DNA of 23,774 nt, from assembly GCA_903921605.1 (NCBI GenBank), contig CAIXQV010001055.1:1-23774 (forward strand). Reading direction: 5' to 3'. The DNA comes from an uncultured Planctomycetaceae bacterium (GTDB lineage: Bacteria; Planctomycetota; Planctomycetia; Planctomycetales; Planctomycetaceae). How positions within the stretch are numbered: position 1 is the stretch's first letter; each line of letters starts with the position of its first letter. Positions 1 to 8,038 of this stretch are shown piece by piece. The notes beneath the pieces are model-generated. The model was not told the origin of the DNA, did not search any database, and saw only the letters and a program-made list of their open reading frames with translations. The position numbers and the translations under genes were made by a program.

Positions 1-4
1 AGAA

Positions 5-1699
5 ATGACGGCGACCATGGTTCATCGATATCTCACTCCGCTGCTGCTGGCCTGCCTGTCGTTTTCCATGACCGTTGCGCAGGATCCAGTTGAGGAGTTA
101 ACGCCAAACGAGCGAGTCGAAAAGTCATCGGACCTGAAGGCTGTACAAGTCCAGCAACAAGTCAAGCAAGCCTTTCTGATCCAGCCGCTTGTGCACCGGC
201 TGCAGGGACGGAAGGGGCAACTCCTGAAGTTCGAGTTTCTTATTGATGCTCACGATCGAGCATCACGCCTGGAAATTCGTCCCGTCGCAATGATGCAGCA
301 GGAGAACGGTGTTATCATGCCGGATGAAAAGGCTCCGGCTCCCGATCTTATTCGGTTAACAAGTGCAGCTTCCGTCGATCTGACAGCTGCGGAAGAGCAC
401 AAGATCATGGCGGAACTTCGGATCCCCGTCACGACAGCCCCGTTTTTGTCGTACGGAATTCTGGTTCGCGAAATACCGCTTGATGATCAGAAAACCGACG
501 GCCCGGATGATGAAGCTCGAGTTGGTATCCGCTTTGTGACTCAGTACCTGCTGCGAGTCGACATCGATGTCATCGGAGTCAAAGGCGATTCGGTCAGCGA
601 GTTGAAGTTCCCCGACGCAACTCTGGTCTCTCAGGACGGTCGATGCCTTGCTCGCGTCTTCGTCGAAAACACAACAGACACAGCGATGGAGTTTTCACTG
701 AACTGTCAGTTGATCAAAGAGAATACTCAGGCCGTCGGAAAAAAATTCGGACTGGTTGTTCCCGTCCGTGCCGCCCAGGCAGCACCGGAACGCTACAAGG
801 CTCGCATTCTGCCGAAGACTCGCCTGCGACTGGAAGAGTTTCTGCCACATCCGGTTTTCGCCGGTGACTACACACTGGTGGCAGAAGTCTCCAATCAGGG
901 TCGATTCATTCGCAAGATGGAGTATGACATTTCCATTCACGACGGCGACTTCCCCGCTCAGGACGCCCGCATTGTGCGTGTCGCGGAAGACGTCACCATC
1001 GAACCTACTCAGATCGAGTTATCGCTGCGCAAAGGCGGACGTCGAATGGAATCGATTTCCATCCGGAATGGAAGTCTTCAAAAGATCGTGGTGCAGTTAA
1101 GCCCGGAACAGCTGCAGGGAGAATTCTTCAAGTCACTGCAACTTCGACCGGATCGATTTGAACTGTCTCCGGGCCAAAGTCGCAAGGTTGTCGTGACGAT
1201 GTCCGCTGACCGCGATGAATCGGAGCATGGCTATGCGTACGCCAAACTGACCGTATCGCCGGAGATCGGCGAGGCGACAGGAACTCACAAGATCCCAATC
1301 GCATTGCTCACCAACAGTGAAAGCAAAGCCCGACTTGTGCCCGGAAATCCGCAATGGGTGATCAGCAATGATCGCTCAGGATTTACAGTGCCCGTACAGA
1401 ACGACAGCCTGCGGCACATACCCCTGGGCGGACGTCTTTCACTCAGCGATGAATTCGGCCGCGGATTTGTCGTCGAGTCCGGCTTTGGCCGATGGCTGTT
1501 GCCTGGACAAAGAGACGAACTTTTCTTTGGCTTTCGTGAACCTCCACCACCAGGCACTTACGAGTTGCAGGTTCTTCTGAATCAGAACGAAGGCGAACCG
1601 CCGCTGCAGATGACGCAGACCATTCGCCTGCAGAGCCCTCTGGAAGACATTGTCCCTGCTCCAGAGAAGATCAGCAGTAAACCTGCAGACCGCGAGTGA
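5..1699 (+). CDS. Secreted Ig-like (PapD-like) protein of unknown function
   Basis: I do not recognise a specific gene. The protein is about 564 residues and begins with a plausible Sec signal peptide: a short basic start, a hydrophobic stretch at about residues 10-23, then an Ala-Gln-Asp cleavage zone. The rest is hydrophilic and beta-rich without further membrane segments, so it is probably exported. Around residues 330-425 there is a pattern typical of PapD-like or other Ig-fold modules: a segment ending in Pro-Thr-Gln-Ile-Glu-Leu, then alternating hydrophobic strands, then a phrase like 'LSPGQSRKVVVTM'. A similar arrangement at about residues 55-170 may be a second Ig-like unit. Start ATG at 5 is used because it gives the signal peptide; ATG at 17 is equally possible since the ribosome site lies at the window edge. 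It could bind or fold other envelope proteins, but that is inference. Confidence 0.75.
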   Translation: MTATMVHRYLTPLLLACLSFSMTVAQDPVEELTPNERVEKSSDLKAVQVQQQVKQAFLIQPLVHRLQGRKGQLLKFEFLIDAHDRASRLEIRPVAMMQQENGVIMPDEKAPAPDLIRLTSAASVDLTAAEEHKIMAELRIPVTTAPFLSYGILVREIPLDDQKTDGPDDEARVGIRFVTQYLLRVDIDVIGVKGDSVSELKFPDATLVSQDGRCLARVFVENTTDTAMEFSLNCQLIKENTQAVGKKFGLVVPVRAAQAAPERYKARILPKTRLRLEEFLPHPVFAGDYTLVAEVSNQGRFIRKMEYDISIHDGDFPAQDARIVRVAEDVTIEPTQIELSLRKGGRRMESISIRNGSLQKIVVQLSPEQLQGEFFKSLQLRPDRFELSPGQSRKVVVTMSADRDESEHGYAYAKLTVSPEIGEATGTHKIPIALLTNSESKARLVPGNPQWVISNDRSGFTVPVQNDSLRHIPLGGRLSLSDEFGRGFVVESGFGRWLLPGQRDELFFGFREPPPPGTYELQVLLNQNEGEPPLQMTQTIRLQSPLEDIVPAPEKISSKPADRE

Positions 1700-1927
1700 T
1701 CGGCGGATCGCTGTAGCCGCCTTCCCTGAGGAACTGCTGTTCCAGTGCGGCGATCTGATGAGCCCGCAAAAGCTCGCCTGATGAATCAGGCAGAGGGCTG
1801 CGGTCGCCCGGATCGCAGCGTTGTCGCTGTCCAACCAGCGTAAATAGAGCTCCCAGTGCTGCTGGTCGGTTAGATCTTTCAGATCCGTCGGATAAGACAG
1901 ATCTGACGAATCGCGAAGAACGTCATC
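1671..1927 (-). pseudogene. Frameshifted remnant resembling a four-helix-bundle 'suffix' domain
   Basis: On the minus strand, directly after the sigma-54 activator, one frame reads 'HWELYLRWLDSDNAAIRA', then 'LCLIHQASF'. A second frame then continues with 'LRAHQIAALEQQFLREGGYS' up to a TGA at 1671-1673. Joined, the two halves read like the C-terminal domain I remember from planctomycete four-helix-bundle proteins (pattern LIHQANYLL..QI..LEQ.F...GG). The shift lies at a run of four A on the plus strand (1768-1771); one more base would restore the frame. There is no start codon in the first frame, and it runs into a stop inside the 3' end of the activator gene, so the N-terminal part is missing too. 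The 3' end overlaps the end of the preceding plus-strand gene by 29 bases. It is probably a decayed fragment; a sequencing error at the homopolymer would explain the shift but not the missing start. Confidence 0.5.
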
Positions 1928-3491
1928 GCGTCGTAAACGTCTTCACCAGTTCCTTATTCAGCTTCTGCTTCAATGTTCGCCAGTCCATATTCAGACGTTT
2001 CGACGCTCGGCCGTAATGGCACTCTTCGGCGGCGTAGATCATGGAAACGTAGTGCTCAATAAGCTCTTCCAGAGTAAACCTGCCAGCGGCAACATCACGA
2101 GCAAATCGATCATGCGCGGATCCGTCAACGGCCATCGGACTTTGCCGCACTGGTGTATACGACTTCCGGATCATCACGTTCCGAACACACTGTTCCAGTT
2201 CGCGGATGTTACCTGGCCATGAATAATTCGGCCCCATCTGGACGGCGATCCAGTCGACTGCTTCCTGTGCCAAAGCCTTCGCCTCTTCCGGCAGGTCCGT
2301 CAGAACGCGGCGAGCGATGAATTCTGCCAGGCAGTGCAGATCATCAGGGCAATCGACAATCTGCTCACGCAACGTGGGAGTTTGAATCATGTCGGCACAC
2401 AGGCGGTAGTACAGGTCTTCTCGAAATCTGCCGGCCGCCATCTCTTGCGACAGATCGCGATTTGTGGCGACCACGAATTTGCCTGCGAACTTCCGCTCTT
2501 CCGTGTCGCCGACTCGTGAGAATGTGCCGGACTGCAGGACTCGCAGCAATTTGACCTGAATGGAAAGATCCAGTTCACCGATCTCATCCAGAAACACGGT
2601 CCCCTGTTCGCCCGCCACTTCCAGCCATCCTGCACGATCGGCAACAGCCCCGCTGAAGGATCCCTTTCTGTGGCCGAACAGCTCCGACTCAATTAATGTG
2701 GGCGACAGTGCTGAAAGGTTGACGGAATACATCGAGGAATTCGCATCGACTTTGAATCGCGAGCTGGTTTCATCAAACTCAATGTATCTCGACATCCCAA
2801 TCGCCCTGGCGACCAGTTCCTTTCCGGTTCCTGAACTCCCGGTGATCAGTGTCGGAATGCTTCCCATGGACTTGTAGACGGCACGCGCGTACCGCCCCAT
2901 GTCGTGAGTGAAAATCGATTCCCAAACCGCAGCGCGCAGGCGGGCAATTGGCATCGAGCGTCCGATGATGCATGCAAAGATCTGATTGAAGGCACGCTGG
3001 ATCTGAAAGAACACGGCGAAGCTGTGGCGAGCCTCGAAGTGTTTGGGCAGCGGAAGCCCCGGAAGTTGCAGATACGAGGCGAAGTCCTTTTGAAAATCCT
3101 TCCATGCTGCAGAACTCTGAGCAGTCCTCGGGCGGTCTGCAGGTGTCGTTGCGATCGTATTCAAATAAGCCAGATGTCGATTGTAGAGCAGATACAATGT
3201 CATGTTCTGATAGACGTGAAGTTCTCGCTCCGTCGGAATCGCGCCGCTCAGCAACTTCCTGCGAGTCGCCTCCGACAAAACCTCCGCGCGTTCTCGCAGC
3301 GCCACAAAGTTCGGGAAGATAGTCTGGAGGTCCGCATTGGGCGGAAGATTGATCACTGGATCGGCACAACAAAAGTCCTCACCAAGAGCCGCGCGTTCCA
3401 GTGCCAGTCGCTCGGGCAGAAACGGATTGCAATACCCAATCTGACCAATCGCTTCCGCAATCTTCAGATCCCGACTCGAAAGAATGGCCAT
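1923..3491 (-). CDS. Sigma-54 dependent transcriptional activator (AAA+ and Fis-type HTH)
   Basis: This enhancer-binding protein of 522 residues would remodel RNA polymerase holding sigma-54. Residues about 1-200 are a helical sensory region I cannot assign (no clear receiver, GAF or PAS signature). The AAA+ core follows: Walker A GSSGTGKE at about 218-225, the sigma-54 contact loop GSFSGA at 277-282 in place of canonical GAFTGA, Walker B VFLDE at about 299-303, and the arginine-finger region FREDLYYR at 356-363. The C-terminus carries a Fis-like helix-turn-helix at about residues 480-515. A longer frame opens at 3602, but its first 37 residues are translated from a palindromic repeat (3528-3591), so I chose ATG at 3491, where 'MAILSSRDL' begins. 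The insertion between Walker A and the contact loop, with 'NLSALSPTLIESELFGH', resembles a planctomycete-specific subgroup known to me. Its target genes are not visible here. Confidence 0.9.
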   Translation of the reverse strand: MAILSSRDLKIAEAIGQIGYCNPFLPERLALERAALGEDFCCADPVINLPPNADLQTIFPNFVALRERAEVLSEATRRKLLSGAIPTERELHVYQNMTLYLLYNRHLAYLNTIATTPADRPRTAQSSAAWKDFQKDFASYLQLPGLPLPKHFEARHSFAVFFQIQRAFNQIFACIIGRSMPIARLRAAVWESIFTHDMGRYARAVYKSMGSIPTLITGSSGTGKELVARAIGMSRYIEFDETSSRFKVDANSSMYSVNLSALSPTLIESELFGHRKGSFSGAVADRAGWLEVAGEQGTVFLDEIGELDLSIQVKLLRVLQSGTFSRVGDTEERKFAGKFVVATNRDLSQEMAAGRFREDLYYRLCADMIQTPTLREQIVDCPDDLHCLAEFIARRVLTDLPEEAKALAQEAVDWIAVQMGPNYSWPGNIRELEQCVRNVMIRKSYTPVRQSPMAVDGSAHDRFARDVAAGRFTLEELIEHYVSMIYAAEECHYGRASKRLNMDWRTLKQKLNKELVKTFTTR

Positions 3492-3527
3492 CAGATTTCT
3501 CGATTCCAAAGAGTAGGGGCCGTTTTC

Positions 3528-3591
3528 GTTTACCGCCCAGCCGCAGACGCCGGCTTTCGTGCAGGCCGGCGCCTGCGGCTGGGTGGTAAAC
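3528..3591. repeat. Palindromic repeat, 27-base arms
   Basis: Two inverted arms (3528-3554 and 3565-3591) differ at only two positions and enclose a 10-base loop. The outer ends are GTTTACC and GGTAAAC; the inner parts are GC-rich (AGCCGCAG, GCCGGC). It sits just upstream of the sigma-54 activator. It shares the pattern GTTTA-CG-AGCCGCAGGCG with the larger element at 20959-21300, so both may be variants of one dispersed family. No terminator-like U-run follows. Confidence 0.85.
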
Positions 3592-3857
3592 AATTGAATC
3601 AACGGGAATGCCGCACAACCGCGATTTAGTCACCGGAGGCCCTGATTGTGCGACTCGACGCAAACATACAAATTTTGCATATTAAGCTACATAAAATGAA
3701 GGATGACTGCAAATCATCGGCGACTGCATGCCGCCCACAGAAACACCATATCTTGTTTGCCAAAATGCACTTACGACCATCTATCAGTCTTCGGCACGCT
3801 GATCGCAATGCTGATTCCTGAGTCAGCCATTCATTACTGCCAACAAGGAGACCCGAA

Positions 3858-5372
3858 ATGCTTCTGCAACCTGAATCCTCCTCTGGAGTCGTGTTCGATA
3901 CTCGATTTTTCAACACACCATCACAAGAACTCACTAAGCTCTTGCAGCATCGGATGAGCAAGCCGCAACGGCATCGACTGCTGCACGGCTTTCCCCTCGC
4001 TGCGGCCATGCCGTTTGCCAGCGACGATGTTAGAAAGTTGAGTGATGCCAATGACGAACGCTTCGCCCTCAGGCATCATCCTGATCGTGAGTTACTGGTT
4101 GGAGTCCTGCCTCATTCGTTCTGCAATCCCAAAATCGCAGGCTGTGGCTTTTGCACTTTCCCCCATGAAGATTTCAGTTCTCTGAAAGCATCTGCGGTTG
4201 TCAACGGAGTGATCCGGGAGATCGACGCGCGTATGGCATCGGCTCCACATCTGAGGCAACGATCCATTGCAGGTTTGTATTTCGGCGGAGGGACCGCAAA
4301 CCTCTCACCAGCCATCCCGTTTCGAAATCTGTGTCGCAAGCTCAATGAGGCCTTTGATCTTTCAGACGCTGAAGTCACGATGGAAGGTGTGCCGGCTTAC
4401 TTCCTGAATCGCAAACCATTGCTGCTCGACATCTTGTCTGAGGAACTGGCCGCGCGTTGCTTTCGCATCAGCATGGGCGTGCAGACGTTCTCACAAACCC
4501 GCCTGGAACAAATGGGCCGACTGGCCTTCGGCGGGCCTGAAGTGTTCGCCGACGTTGTCGAGAACGCTCATGCTCGCGGGATGACAGCTTCAGCCGACCT
4601 TCTGTTCAATCTACCCGGGCAGTCGTTGTCGGAAATGAAGGACGATGTGTCTCAGGCCGTGAATCTCGGACTGGATCAGATCTGTCTTTATCATCTGGTC
4701 CTGTTCCGTGGCATGGCAGCTCCGTGGGCTCGGAACGCCAAATTACTGGCTTCATTGCCAGACAACGAAACGTCCGCACTGAACTGGGAAGCTTTGCGAG
4801 AACAACTTCTTGCCCAAGGCTACCGTCAGACGACGCTCACGAATTTTGAACGATGTGATCTTCAGCACAATCCGCGGCGATACCAGTACGAGCTGATGAG
4901 TTTTCAACCAGATCGTTTCGACGTGCTGGGATTCGGTCCATCGGGAATCTCCTGCAGCGAACAAACACCGGGATCATCTGCGTTGAAGACGATGAACCCC
5001 GAAAGCGCGGTCGAGTACCTGCAGGCGGTGCAGCGAGGCGGAACAGTCTGGAACCGGTACTACGAGTTTTCATCAAGCGATCTCAAGCTGCTTCATACCA
5101 CTCGCCAACTGTCCGCGCTGCAAATCAACCGACGACGATATCAGAACGCCCTCGGCAGCGACGTTGTCCATGACTACGCTCAGGAACTGGAAACTCTCGC
5201 GCGACATCGACTACTGAATGTGACCGATGCCGCAGTGTCGCTCACCACACGAGGCATGTTCTACGCAGACTCCGTCGCTGCTGTTCTCGCCCATCGCCAA
5301 CTGGGACGTGGTCGCAACAAGCTGGCATCTCAACGAGTACATGCGAACGACAACAGCGGCGGCCATATGTAG
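3858..5372 (+). CDS. HemW/coproporphyrinogen-oxidase-like radical SAM protein with CX6CX2C motif
   Basis: The 504-residue protein shows the radical SAM layout of the HemW/HemN-like group. It has a cluster-binding segment 'PHSFCNPKIAGCGFCTF' (Cys89, Cys96, Cys99), a SAM-binding 'YFGGGTANLSP' at about 141-151, 'RISMGVQTFSQTRLEQMGR' in the barrel and 'DLLFNLPGQS' further on. In HemW/HemN the cysteines are spaced CX3CX2C; here they are CX6CX2C, so identity with HemW or a coproporphyrinogen oxidase should not be assumed. The N-terminal 80 residues are an extension compared with HemW. ATG at 3858 is preceded by AAGGAG at a good distance (bases 3845-3850). A ceramidase-like membrane protein begins 92 bases downstream on the same strand, which suggests co-transcription. 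The enzyme would use SAM and an iron-sulfur cluster; the substrate is unknown. Confidence 0.85.
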   Translation: MLLQPESSSGVVFDTRFFNTPSQELTKLLQHRMSKPQRHRLLHGFPLAAAMPFASDDVRKLSDANDERFALRHHPDRELLVGVLPHSFCNPKIAGCGFCTFPHEDFSSLKASAVVNGVIREIDARMASAPHLRQRSIAGLYFGGGTANLSPAIPFRNLCRKLNEAFDLSDAEVTMEGVPAYFLNRKPLLLDILSEELAARCFRISMGVQTFSQTRLEQMGRLAFGGPEVFADVVENAHARGMTASADLLFNLPGQSLSEMKDDVSQAVNLGLDQICLYHLVLFRGMAAPWARNAKLLASLPDNETSALNWEALREQLLAQGYRQTTLTNFERCDLQHNPRRYQYELMSFQPDRFDVLGFGPSGISCSEQTPGSSALKTMNPESAVEYLQAVQRGGTVWNRYYEFSSSDLKLLHTTRQLSALQINRRRYQNALGSDVVHDYAQELETLARHRLLNVTDAAVSLTTRGMFYADSVAAVLAHRQLGRGRNKLASQRVHANDNSGGHM

Positions 5373-5464
5373 TTGCCTCGGCCGGCAGCATTTCCTGGCT
5401 GGCAGCACTCTCGACGAAAGATGGATTTCCCTACATTGACCTTTACATAAAAACGAAGCGTAAA

Positions 5465-6115
5465 ATGATCTATAAATACTGCGAGCGGCATGGCTCGGGA
5501 CCTTTCGAAGAGCCTTTCAACACCCTCAGCAATATCGTGTTCATTTGGGCAGCCGTAGAGGCGTGGAACCTGGCGGGCCGTCACAGGGTTCGCTCACCTG
5601 AGATGCATCTACTGATTTTCCTCGCGGCCACCGTGGGCATCGGAAGCGCGATCTGGCACGTGTTTGCCACGCCGTGGGCGAGCCTCATGGACTTGATACC
5701 AATTCTTCTGTTTCAGCTGTGCTTTCTCTGGCTGTATCTGAGGAGATGCGCGGAAACGACGGCTGTTGTTGCGAACGGTTTGGTTTGTGGATACCTCGTG
5801 ATCAGCCTCCTGATGCTGAAGGTTCCGCCATACCTCAATGGTTCGATCCTGTACGCTCCGACAATGGTCGTGTTGTTATGTCTTTCCGCGTATCACTACA
5901 TCTCTCGTCAACCTGATCGCCGCCTGCTCGGACTTGTCGCGATCCTCTTTACGGCGGCAATTACCTTTCGGTCGCTTGATGCATTCGCGTGTGCGTGGGC
6001 TCCCTTCGGCACACATTTTCTCTGGCACCTCTTCAACGGTGCCGTGTTCTACTGCGCAATGCGGGCGATCATTCTGAAGCAGGCAAGTCCATCGGCTGCG
6101 ACACGAGTGTCCTGA
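5465..6115 (+). CDS. Alkaline ceramidase-like membrane hydrolase (CREST superfamily)
   Basis: A 216-residue polytopic membrane protein with about seven hydrophobic segments. It carries the residues expected of alkaline ceramidases, which hydrolyse the amide bond of ceramide with a zinc ion. Ser61-x3-His65 is followed 11 residues on by Asp76, and His184-x3-His188 ('HFLWH') lies near the C-terminus. This matches the spacing of human ACER3 as I remember it (Ser77, His81, Asp92, His217, His221). The N-terminal 'EEPFNTLSNIVF' aligns with the ACER segment carrying the calcium-site glutamate (here Glu16), while an upstream calcium-site Asp appears replaced by Lys4. It follows the radical SAM gene closely. 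Whether the true substrate is ceramide or another amide lipid cannot be told from sequence. No strong ribosome site precedes ATG 5465. Confidence 0.85.
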   Translation: MIYKYCERHGSGPFEEPFNTLSNIVFIWAAVEAWNLAGRHRVRSPEMHLLIFLAATVGIGSAIWHVFATPWASLMDLIPILLFQLCFLWLYLRRCAETTAVVANGLVCGYLVISLLMLKVPPYLNGSILYAPTMVVLLCLSAYHYISRQPDRRLLGLVAILFTAAITFRSLDAFACAWAPFGTHFLWHLFNGAVFYCAMRAIILKQASPSAATRVS

Positions 6116-6262
6116 AGAAGCCGTCGCGGCGCTTCGGAGTTTTAATCGTTTTAGCGGAGAAGCGAAGTGTTGCGAGTCGAACAGGATGAGTACCGAAGCC
6201 ACGTTGTCGCACTGCAGGCGGAGATAATGCACGCAGGTCCTGACGTTTTATTGTGTCGGCAT

Positions 6263-6742
6263 TCAGCGATCCTTCTGAATCGCGTCCTTGATTTTCAACG
6301 CGAATGCTCGAGCATTTGCGAAGTCTTTCGCGTTCGGATGCTTGCTATTGATGCCTCCCATGAACCACAACGGGCCCACGGTATCCCATCCGCGGCAACA
6401 AAACTCCGCAACCACTTCGAAGCCACGTCGAACAAGCCTTCTTCGCAATGCGCAATGCTGAAACCAGCGCAGGAAGGGAAGACCAGCCGTGGAGAAGATG
6501 AAGACTCGGCAAGGGCGAGTAGGCCACGAATCAACCAGTTGCAGCAATGACTGATGATGACGACCGAAGTAGATGCCCGAGCCAAAGCCCAATAAATCCG
6601 ACTCGGACACATCCAGAGTTTTCGCTTCCTCCGGAGAATGCACACTCGCGTGGAGGGCATCTGCCAGAGTGTCGGCAACTCTTCCAGTGTTGTTGTGGTG
6701 CACCGATGTGCAAATGATCCTGATCAACTGCTGCTCTATCAT
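6263..6742 (-). CDS. Flavodoxin-like protein
   Basis: The protein has about 159 residues when started at ATG 6742, which has AAAGGA eight bases upstream; a longer frame back to 6802 has no such signal. The N-terminus 'IRIICTSVHHNNTGRVADTLADAL' gives a first beta strand followed by an FMN phosphate-binding loop (Thr/Ser/Asn/Thr rich) and helix. 'SDLLGFGSGIYFGRHH' corresponds to the second FMN loop, and 'RVFIFSTAG' to a central strand. Length and order match a short-chain flavodoxin domain, which transfers electrons by FMN. It is the last of three redox genes read in the same direction, 62 bases after the TlpA-like gene. Partner proteins are unknown. Confidence 0.8.
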   Translation of the reverse strand: MIEQQLIRIICTSVHHNNTGRVADTLADALHASVHSPEEAKTLDVSESDLLGFGSGIYFGRHHQSLLQLVDSWPTRPCRVFIFSTAGLPFLRWFQHCALRRRLVRRGFEVVAEFCCRGWDTVGPLWFMGGINSKHPNAKDFANARAFALKIKDAIQKDR

Positions 6743-6804
6743 AGGGACGTCCTTTAGGCGATGAGGACCACAGCAGCAATAGGAATAAGCAGCATCCTGC
6801 AAAT

Positions 6805-7884
6805 CTATTCCTTCAGCAGTTCATCCACCAGCGTTTCAATAGTTTGGTCCCCTGTCGCTCCTTCCCAATTCAATTCTCCCTGCCACCAGGATCGAATATA
6901 TCCATTCTTGTCGATGACGTAGACTGTAGGCCACATCGTGTTGCCCCACGCGTCCCAATTGGAGCTCTTCAGGTCGATCAGCACCGGAAACCCAAAACCC
7001 TGCTCTTTCGCCGCCTGTTGCACAAGCTTGGAGTCACGTTCCGCGTTGGTCTCAGGAGTCTGAATGCCAATGACCGTGACTCCTTTTTTCGAAAGGGTCT
7101 CGTACCAACGATTGTAATGCTTGAAGTTGGCGACACAGTTGTGGCACTGGAACGCATAGAAATGAACGAGTACGACCTTGCCTCGTTCCGATTCCAGAGA
7201 TGTGCGTCCAGTCCCCGCCCATTCTTCTGAGTCAATTAACTCTGGAGCCAAAGGATAGATACGTTTTAACTCCGTCAGGCTGAACGGTTCACCAATGAGT
7301 TTCCCCAACTCTCGTCGCTTCGAATTCGTAAGAAGGCTGTTGAGCAGGCTCAGCTCCTTCTCGCGGGCTGCTCGAAGTTGCTTCTCCAGATCGGCGTCGC
7401 CGCCTCGCTTCTCGTTCAACTGTCTCGCAAGCGAGTCTGTTTCAAGGAATGCGGCTTTGATGGTTCGCTGTGCTTTGGCGTCGAGACCAACCGTCTTGGC
7501 AACATCAGGGAGCAGCAATGCTCTGGTTCCCTGTGATTGCATTTCAACTTCGCGCAATCGCCGCATCTTCGCCGGCGACAGAATTTCCGCCAACGCATCA
7601 AGCAGGCGTTTTTCGAGTTCCCGCGCCGTCTCTACTTGTTTCTCTTCGGGCAGATTTCGCGATGGCCACCAGACTCGATCGATCTTCCGAAGTACGTCCA
7701 GCAGCCGGGCATCGCCTTCCAGCCCAAGTTCCTTCTGCACCTCCGGTGTGTGAACAAGCTTCAGGAGATTCTGTGGAATCAATGGCTCTGCTTCCACGAC
7801 CTGCGAAAGAGCTCGCTTCGAGCCAACGCAGAACAGAGCGGTCACAACCATCAGGAAAACACTCGCGGCTCGAAATGGTCTCAT
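6805..7884 (-). CDS. TlpA/ResA-like thioredoxin-fold protein with long helical N-terminal region
   Basis: This exported thiol-disulfide protein has 359 residues. Residues 1-28 form a signal peptide. Residues about 35-200 are predicted as charged helices with many Glu, Lys and Arg and no fold I can name. Residues about 225-359 are a thioredoxin-like domain of the TlpA/AhpC-TSA type. It holds the redox motif CHNC (247-250) after 'GKVVLVHFYAFQ' and a cis-proline 'MWPTVYVID', followed by the usual Gly-rich 'KNGYIRSWWQGEL'. ATG 7884 is preceded by AGGAAG. The upstream neighbour is another thioredoxin-like gene ending 154 bases away, and a flavodoxin-like gene follows. The helical part resembles a region seen in other planctomycete redoxins by my recollection; it may bind a partner or sense something, but this is inference. 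Confidence 0.87.
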   Translation of the reverse strand: MRPFRAASVFLMVVTALFCVGSKRALSQVVEAEPLIPQNLLKLVHTPEVQKELGLEGDARLLDVLRKIDRVWWPSRNLPEEKQVETARELEKRLLDALAEILSPAKMRRLREVEMQSQGTRALLLPDVAKTVGLDAKAQRTIKAAFLETDSLARQLNEKRGGDADLEKQLRAAREKELSLLNSLLTNSKRRELGKLIGEPFSLTELKRIYPLAPELIDSEEWAGTGRTSLESERGKVVLVHFYAFQCHNCVANFKHYNRWYETLSKKGVTVIGIQTPETNAERDSKLVQQAAKEQGFGFPVLIDLKSSNWDAWGNTMWPTVYVIDKNGYIRSWWQGELNWEGATGDQTIETLVDELLKE

Positions 7885-8038
7885 GGCTCTTCCTCGAAGG
7901 TCAAGTCCGGCCGAAAGTCAGAAACGCGACACGGGGTGCCATAGCGTCGATCTCGCGACCTTCAATTACATTATCTTAAGCAGAAGCGAAGTTTCATACA
8001 TCTTCCATCAGACGAAAATCCCTGATCGATTCAGTGCT

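Noticed and set aside
5653..5667. A TGGCAC...TTGC-like sequence resembling a sigma-54 promoter
   Set aside because: It lies inside the ceramidase coding region and the spacer is one base short of the usual five, so it is most likely chance.
6116..6262. Possible terminator between the ceramidase and flavodoxin genes (CGCTTC...GAAGCG)
   Set aside because: The stem is only six bases with a loop of over 20 bases and no U-run follows.
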